Shown piece after piece: positions 18,748-23,090 of a stretch of DNA of 23,090 nucleotides. How positions within the stretch are numbered: position 1 is the stretch's first letter; every line of letters starts with the position of its first letter. The DNA is taken from NCBI GenBank assembly GCA_002336845.1, contig DDEX01000010.1, positions 19,851-42,940 on the forward strand. The letters run 5' to 3'. A model generated the notes under the pieces. It was given only the letters and a program-made list of their open reading frames with translations, was not told the DNA's origin and made no database searches. Position numbers and translations under genes: made by a program. Origin of the DNA: Rhodobacteraceae bacterium UBA1943 (GTDB taxonomy: Bacteria > Pseudomonadota > Alphaproteobacteria > Rhodobacterales > Rhodobacteraceae).

Positions 18748-20988
18748 CTAGCCCTGCGGCAGACCCGCAAGCCAATCGGTCAGCCGGCCGCGCGCCGAGG
18801 CCTCGCCCGCCCTGCGCGCGGCATCTATCACTGTCCGCGCCTGCCCAAGGTCAACCCGCCGCAGCAGCGCCTTGACCGGCCCGATCGAGGCCGGGCGCAT
18901 CGACAGCACCCGCAATCCCATAGCCGCCAGGGCCAGCGCCTCGATCGGACGCCCGGCATCCTCGCCACAGAATGACAGCCGTGTCCCCGTCTGCGCACAA
19001 CGCTGTGCAATGGTTTCGATAAAGGACAGGAACGACAGGTTCAGCGTGTCATAGCGCTTGCGCACCCGTTCATTCTCGCGGTCGGCGGCATAGAAGAATT
19101 GCTTCAGGTCATTGCCCCCGATCGAGATGAAATCGGTCATCGCAAAGAAATCCTGCGGCGCATAGGCCAGGCTGGGGGTTTCCAGCATCGCCCCGATTTC
19201 CAGCTTGGCCGGAATCGCATGGCCCAGCGATTTCTCTCGGTGCAACTCGCGCAGCATGGCCGAGCGCGCCTCGATGAACTCGGAAAACTCTGCCACAAAC
19301 GGGAACATCACCGTCAGCGGACGGCCCTTGGCTGCGCGGATCAGCGCCTGCAACTGCATCCGCAACACGCCGGGCTTATCCAGCCCCACCCGGATTGCGC
19401 GCCAGCCCATCGCGGGGTTCGGCTCGTCATTGGGCTTCATGTAGGGCAGCACCTTGTCCGACCCGATGTCGAGCGTGCGGAACGCCACGGGCCGCCCCTT
19501 GGCGGCGTCCATAACGCGGGCATAAAGCACCGCCAGCTCCTCGCGCTTTGGCATCTGGTTGCGGATCAGGAACTGCAATTCGGTGCGGAACAGACCCACG
19601 CCCTCGGCGCCCGATCCTTCCAGGCTGGGCAGATCGGCCATCAGGCCCGCGTTCATGTAAAGCGCAACCTCTTGCCCGTCCAGCGTGATGGCGGGCAGGT
19701 CGCGCAACGAGGCATAGCGTTTCTGCGCCTCGGCCTGCATGGCGATCTTGTCGCGGAAGCTGCGCGCCACTGTGTCGTCAGGGCGCAGATGCACCACGCC
19801 ATTATCGCCATCGACGAGAACGTGATCGCCGTTCAGTGCCTCCGAGATCACCCGCTTGGCGTGAATCACCATCGGAATCGCCAGCGCGCGGGCCACGATG
19901 GCGGCATGGCTGCCGACCGAGCCTTCCTCCAGCACCACACCCTTCAGCTTGCGGCCATAGTCCAACAGTTCCGCCGGCCCGATGTTGCGCGCCACCAGAA
20001 TCGGGTTGTCGGGCATGGTCGCGCCGGTGTCCTTGCCCTGCCCGGTCAGGATGCGCAGCAGCCGGTTCGACAGATCATCCAGATCGTGCAGCCGGTCGCG
20101 CAGATAGGCATCCTGCGCCTGTTCCAGCCGGGCGCGCGCGGTGGATTGTTCCTTTTCCACCGCCGCCTCGGCTGACAGACCGCGCTGGATATCTTCCTCC
20201 ATCCGGCGCAGCCAGCCGCGCGAATGGGCGAACATCCGGTAAGCCTCCAGCACCGCCTTCTGGTCCTTGTCCAGGCTTTCGGCCTCCAGAAGGTCATCGA
20301 CCGAAACCCGCAACACACCCACCGCCTCGCGGATACGGTCGATCTCGGTCAGGGGGTCGTCAGCCACTGGATTGGTGATCACCACCCGCGGCTCGTGCAG
20401 CCAGACCCGGCCTTCCGCCGCGCCCTCTTGTCCAGTGCCGCCGCGGAACATCACCGGCTGCTTGTGCAGCGCCTGCATCCCGTCGCCCGCCAGCGCCCCC
20501 AGCTCGGTCATCTCGGCCAACACCATGGCCACGACTTCCAGCGCCTCGATCTCTTCGTCCGAGAATTCGCGGGCCGTTTTCGATTGCACGACCAGAACGC
20601 CCAGCTTTTCACCAACCCGCTGGATCGGCACGCCAAGGAAGGAAGAGTAAATCTCTTCCCCCGTTTCCGGCATGAAACGGAACCCCTTTTCCGCCGGGGC
20701 GTCGGCTGTGTTGACCGGCAGGCCCGTGCGCGCCACACGACCCACCAGCCCCTCGCCCAGTTTCATCCGGGTCTGATGCACGGCGGATTTGTTCAGCCCC
20801 TCGGTCGCACAAAGTTCCAGCGTCTCGGCATCGCGGAACAGATAGATCGAACACACCTCGGTCCGCATCGAATCCGCGATCAGATGGGTGATCTGGTCCA
20901 GCCGCTCCTGCCCCTGCGCAGGCGTCGCCAGCACATCGCGCAGGCGGCGCAGAAGTTTGCGGCTGTCGCTTTCGCTGCGTTCGGACAT
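18748..20988 (-). CDS. ptsP: PEP-protein phosphotransferase of the nitrogen PTS (EI-Ntr)
   Basis: Takes phosphate from PEP onto a histidine and passes it to NPr (PtsO) and then PtsN, a regulatory phosphorelay affecting potassium transport, nitrogen and carbon signalling. It has 746 residues. An N-terminal GAF domain (about 25-165, glutamine/nitrogen sensing in relatives) is followed by a helical NPr-binding region (about 190-310). The phospho-His motif GSVGSHAAIVARALAIP follows, with His361. The PEP barrel has GLFRTELQFL, TLDIGSDK (505-512), NPAMGWRAIR and the catalytic Cys674 in FCGEDAGRP. The ATG at 20986-20988 has no clear ribosome site, only GAAAGTACTCTG. It lies between lysC and metZ; the lysC terminator suggests its own promoter. 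A 12-bp perfect palindrome lies 70 bases upstream. All active-site motifs are intact. Confidence 0.96.
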   Translation of the reverse strand: MSERSESDSRKLLRRLRDVLATPAQGQERLDQITHLIADSMRTEVCSIYLFRDAETLELCATEGLNKSAVHQTRMKLGEGLVGRVARTGLPVNTADAPAEKGFRFMPETGEEIYSSFLGVPIQRVGEKLGVLVVQSKTAREFSDEEIEALEVVAMVLAEMTELGALAGDGMQALHKQPVMFRGGTGQEGAAEGRVWLHEPRVVITNPVADDPLTEIDRIREAVGVLRVSVDDLLEAESLDKDQKAVLEAYRMFAHSRGWLRRMEEDIQRGLSAEAAVEKEQSTARARLEQAQDAYLRDRLHDLDDLSNRLLRILTGQGKDTGATMPDNPILVARNIGPAELLDYGRKLKGVVLEEGSVGSHAAIVARALAIPMVIHAKRVISEALNGDHVLVDGDNGVVHLRPDDTVARSFRDKIAMQAEAQKRYASLRDLPAITLDGQEVALYMNAGLMADLPSLEGSGAEGVGLFRTELQFLIRNQMPKREELAVLYARVMDAAKGRPVAFRTLDIGSDKVLPYMKPNDEPNPAMGWRAIRVGLDKPGVLRMQLQALIRAAKGRPLTVMFPFVAEFSEFIEARSAMLRELHREKSLGHAIPAKLEIGAMLETPSLAYAPQDFFAMTDFISIGGNDLKQFFYAADRENERVRKRYDTLNLSFLSFIETIAQRCAQTGTRLSFCGEDAGRPIEALALAAMGLRVLSMRPASIGPVKALLRRVDLGQARTVIDAARRAGEASARGRLTDWLAGLPQG

Positions 20989-21057
20989 CAGAGTACTTTC
21001 GTGCTTTTACTTATCTATATGCGGGCTGGGTCGTGAAGAAAGACTTATTTGGCAACA

Positions 21058-21069
21058 ATGTGATCACAT
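21058..21069. promoter_or_regulatory. Perfect palindrome ATGTGATCACAT upstream of ptsP
   Basis: A 12-bp perfect dyad 70 bases before the ptsP ATG, within an AT-rich stretch that must contain the ptsP promoter. It carries TGTGA and TCACA back to back, without the six-base spacer of a CRP site, so it is not a CRP box. It could be an operator for a dimeric repressor, or chance. Confidence 0.3.
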
Positions 21070-21092
21070 CGGCCCATGCCCCGGAAATGCGC

Positions 21093-21130
21093 GAAACAAA
21101 AGGGCGGCCCCGTGCATCAGGGCCGCCCTT
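21093..21130 (-). terminator. Intrinsic terminator after lysC
   Basis: An 11-bp perfect stem, AAGGGCGGCCC (21100-21110) / GGGCCGCCCTT (21120-21130), with a nine-base loop. On the minus strand it is followed by TTTTGTTTC. It begins 30 bases past the lysC stop codon. It insulates lysC from ptsP. Confidence 0.9.
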
Positions 21131-21159
21131 CGCATCTTTCCGCCGACCCAGGCCTGCCG

Positions 21160-22416
21160 TCAGGCCTTGTCCAGCTCGAACGCGTCGTGCAGCGCCTGCA
21201 CCGCCAGTTCCATGTATTTCCGGTCGATCAGCACCGAGATCTTGATTTCGCTGGTTGCGATGACCTTGATGTTGATGTTTTCCGCCGCCAGGGCCTTGAA
21301 GGTCTTGGCGGCAACGCCGACCTGGCTGCGCATCCCGATGCCCACGACCGAAACCTTGGCCACATCGGTGTCGGCGATCAGATCGTCATAGGCAAGCTTC
21401 CCCGCCGCCTTGGCATCCTCCATCGCCTTTTGCGCCCGCGCCACCTGATTGGTGGGCACCGAAAAGGTCATGTCGGTCACGGCGCCGGTATGCGTGCCAT
21501 AGTTCTTTTCGGAAATGTTCTGGACGATCATGTCCACGTTCACCCCCGCATCGGCCAGCGTGCCGAAGATCGAACTGGCCACGCCGGGCCGGTCCTCGAC
21601 GGTCACAAGGGTCATTTTGGCTTCATCACGGCTGAAGGCCACGCCAGAGACGACTTTCGATTCCATGATTTCCTCCTCGTCGCACACCAGCGTGCCACTG
21701 GTCTCGTCGGTATCTTCAAAGGATGACAGCACGCGCAGGCGCACCTTGTAGCGCATCGCCAGTTCGACCGAGCGGGTTTGCAGAACCTTGGCGCCAAGGC
21801 TGGCCAGTTCCAGCATCTCCTCGAACGCAATCTTGTCCAGCTTGCGCGCCTTGGAACTGACGCGCGGGTCGGTGGTGTAAACCCCGTCCACATCGGTATA
21901 AATGTCGCAGCGTTCCGCGCCAAAGGCCGCGGCAAAGGCCACGGCGGTGGTGTCGCTGCCACCGCGCCCCAGCGTGGTGATGCGGCCTTCCGCCGACAGG
22001 CCCTGAAAGCCTGCGACGACGGCAACCTTGAAGCCTTCGGCAAATTTGGCGTCGATATTCTCGCGCGGAATGCTGACGAACCGCGCCGATCCATGCGCGC
22101 TGGTGGTGTTGATCGGCACCTGCCAGCCCTGCCACGACCGCGCCGGAATACCCATTTCCTGCAACCGCAGCGCCATCAGGCCCGCCGTCACATTCTCTCC
22201 GCTGGCGACAACGGCGTCGTATTCACGCGCATCATACAGTTTCGAGGTCTGCTCGACCCAGCCGACCATCTCATTGGTCTTGCCCGACATCGCGCTGACG
22301 ATGACGATCACGTCATAGCCGCGCTCGACCTCGCGCTGCACTTTCTGGGCGGCATTCGCGATGCGCGCCAGATCGGCCACCGAAGTGCCGCCGAATTTCA
22401 TCACCAGAAGCGGCAT
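21160..22416 (-). CDS. lysC: Aspartate kinase with two ACT domains
   Basis: Phosphorylates aspartate at the entry to lysine, threonine and methionine synthesis. It has 418 residues. The kinase domain opens with VMKFGGTSV (5-13), and has ASGENVTAGL (71-80), GRGGSDTTAVA (150-160) and DIYTDVDGVYTTDPR (171-185). Two C-terminal ACT domains follow (about 270-345 and 352-418), the usual site of lysine and/or threonine feedback. The length fits the monofunctional enzyme of alphaproteobacteria. The start is ATG 22414-22416, with a G-rich ribosome site (GGGGGGAAG). A strong terminator lies downstream and a candidate promoter upstream. purD lies upstream on the same strand. No lysine riboswitch is visible, and the 83-base gap is too short for one. 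Confidence 0.97.
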   Translation of the reverse strand: MPLLVMKFGGTSVADLARIANAAQKVQREVERGYDVIVIVSAMSGKTNEMVGWVEQTSKLYDAREYDAVVASGENVTAGLMALRLQEMGIPARSWQGWQVPINTTSAHGSARFVSIPRENIDAKFAEGFKVAVVAGFQGLSAEGRITTLGRGGSDTTAVAFAAAFGAERCDIYTDVDGVYTTDPRVSSKARKLDKIAFEEMLELASLGAKVLQTRSVELAMRYKVRLRVLSSFEDTDETSGTLVCDEEEIMESKVVSGVAFSRDEAKMTLVTVEDRPGVASSIFGTLADAGVNVDMIVQNISEKNYGTHTGAVTDMTFSVPTNQVARAQKAMEDAKAAGKLAYDDLIADTDVAKVSVVGIGMRSQVGVAAKTFKALAAENINIKVIATSEIKISVLIDRKYMELAVQALHDAFELDKA

Positions 22417-22448
22417 GGTCTTCCCCCCAGGCCCGGAAAATCGGCGTT

Positions 22449-22477
22449 TCTTTATGCGGGGGGGGCGCGGGGCGCAA
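22449..22477 (-). promoter_or_regulatory. Candidate lysC promoter
   Basis: On the minus strand TTGCGC (22472-22477) and TAAAGA (22449-22454) are 17 bases apart in the short purD-lysC gap. The spacer is almost entirely C and G. The hexamers are moderate matches, so lysC may also be reached by read-through from purD. Confidence 0.35.
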
Positions 22478-22499
22478 GGGCCGATATGGCCCTACGCCG

Positions 22500-23090
22500 T
22501 CAAAGCGCCCGCCAACCGATGTCGGACCGGCAGAACCCTTCGGGCCAGTTCACATGATCAATCATCGCATAGGCCCGGTTGCGCGCCTCTGCCAGGTCAT
22601 TGCCGCGCGCGGTGATGTTCAGAACACGCCCGCCATTGGCCACGATCTGCCCATCCCGCTCAGCCGTTCCGGCGTGAAAGCACATATGGCGGCTGTCTTC
22701 CGGCAGACGCCCCAGCCCCTTGATGACCGAACCCTTCTCATAGCTGCCCGGATAGCCCCTGGCCGCCATCACCACCGTGATCGCATGATCGTCGGCCCAG
22801 TTGACGCGGGCCTGATCCAGCCGCCCCTCGGCGCAGGCCAGCAACAGGTCCAACGCCTGCGCGCCCAGCCGCATCATCAGCACCTGACATTCCGGGTCGC
22901 CGAAACGGCAGTTGTATTCGACCAGACGGCTGCGACCGTTCTCAATCATCAGCCCGGCGTAAAGCACCCCCTGATAGGGCGTGCCGCGCCGCGCCATCTC
23001 GGCAATCGTCGGCAGCACGATCTCGTCCATCGCCTGCTGCTGAATCGCATCGGTCAGCACCGGCGCGGGCGAATAGGCGCCCATGCCGCC
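22500..23090 (-). CDS. purD: Phosphoribosylamine-glycine ligase (GAR synthetase), C-terminal part (runs off the right edge)
   Basis: Joins glycine to phosphoribosylamine using ATP, the second step of purine synthesis. The visible 196 C-terminal residues begin in the conserved GGMGAYSPAP. They contain the ATP-grasp metal signature EYNCRFGDPECQ and the downstream MARGYPGSYEKG-like segment, ending in DIGWRAL. The full enzyme is about 420 residues, so just over half lies outside the window. The stop at 22500-22502 is 83 bases from the lysC start. Identification is secure. Confidence 0.96.
   Translation of the reverse strand, partial: GGMGAYSPAPVLTDAIQQQAMDEIVLPTIAEMARRGTPYQGVLYAGLMIENGRSRLVEYNCRFGDPECQVLMMRLGAQALDLLLACAEGRLDQARVNWADDHAITVVMAARGYPGSYEKGSVIKGLGRLPEDSRHMCFHAGTAERDGQIVANGGRVLNITARGNDLAEARNRAYAMIDHVNWPEGFCRSDIGWRAL

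Noticed and set aside
16576..18975. A plus-strand open frame of about 800 codons spanning folE2, metZ and the end of ptsP.
   Set aside because: It crosses three minus-strand genes, the riboswitch and a terminator, and has no protein-like motifs.
21058..21069. CRP/FNR-type site upstream of ptsP.
   Set aside because: CRP needs six bases between TGTGA and TCACA and FnrL needs TTGAT-N4-ATCAA; here the half sites are adjacent.
1..23090. CRISPR arrays, tRNA/rRNA genes, insertion sequences, prophage or defence genes.
   Set aside because: None was found by eye; the window is almost fully occupied by core metabolic and envelope genes.

Overview
The window is a 23 kb stretch of high-GC chromosome from an alphaproteobacterium, most likely family Rhodobacteraceae (Rhodobacter/Gemmobacter/Tabrizicola-like). 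I infer this from protein style, from gene order (glyQ–small membrane protein–glyS–PPDK-like; folP-glmM; ilvC divergent from Lrp/AsnC genes), from the alphaproteobacterial SAM-II riboswitch before metZ, and from intergenic repeats ending in GGATATTT/GGAGTATTT, which I recall as common in this family. I see no rRNA, tRNA, CRISPR array, insertion sequence or phage gene. This is core-genome housekeeping DNA, with most genes on the minus strand.

Layout, left to right. A 5' fragment of ilvC (-) diverges from two overlapping Lrp/AsnC regulators (+). Next comes a minus-strand block read right to left: a SleB-type cell-wall hydrolase, a dihydroneopterin aldolase with an extra C-terminal domain, folP, and glmM overlapping folP. 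To the right are a PPDK-like protein with an eroded ATP site, and the glyQ / membrane protein / glyS operon. A plus-strand gene follows for an exported SPOR + peptidoglycan-binding + trypsin-fold protein that has lost its catalytic triad. It abuts trkH (-). Then come folE2, metZ with a full SAM-II leader, ptsP (EI-Ntr), lysC and the 3' part of purD, all minus.

Functionally, three folate genes (folE2, folB-like, folP) are scattered among amino-acid genes (ilvC, metZ, lysC), cell-envelope genes (glmM, SleB-like hydrolase, pseudoprotease), glycyl-tRNA synthetase, potassium uptake and two PEP-utilising proteins.

The points most worth following up are: (1) the metZ leader, where promoter, SAM-II aptamer, a Shine-Dalgarno and ATG in frame with metZ, and an intrinsic terminator lie in series, so that translation of an in-frame leader could override the terminator; (2) the folB-like C-terminal domain, which resembles a degenerate amino-acid-kinase (MfnE-like) fold; (3) the PPDK-like protein, whose phospho-His and PEP sites are intact while its ATP-grasp residues are replaced; (4) the pseudoprotease; (5) low-GC patches in glyS, one of them encoding an insertion; (6) three related intergenic hairpin repeats; (7) repeated TCTTTGCGAC boxes upstream of folE2; and (8) a predicted leaderless trkH mRNA. 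All positions come from reading the sequence by eye; no database search was possible.
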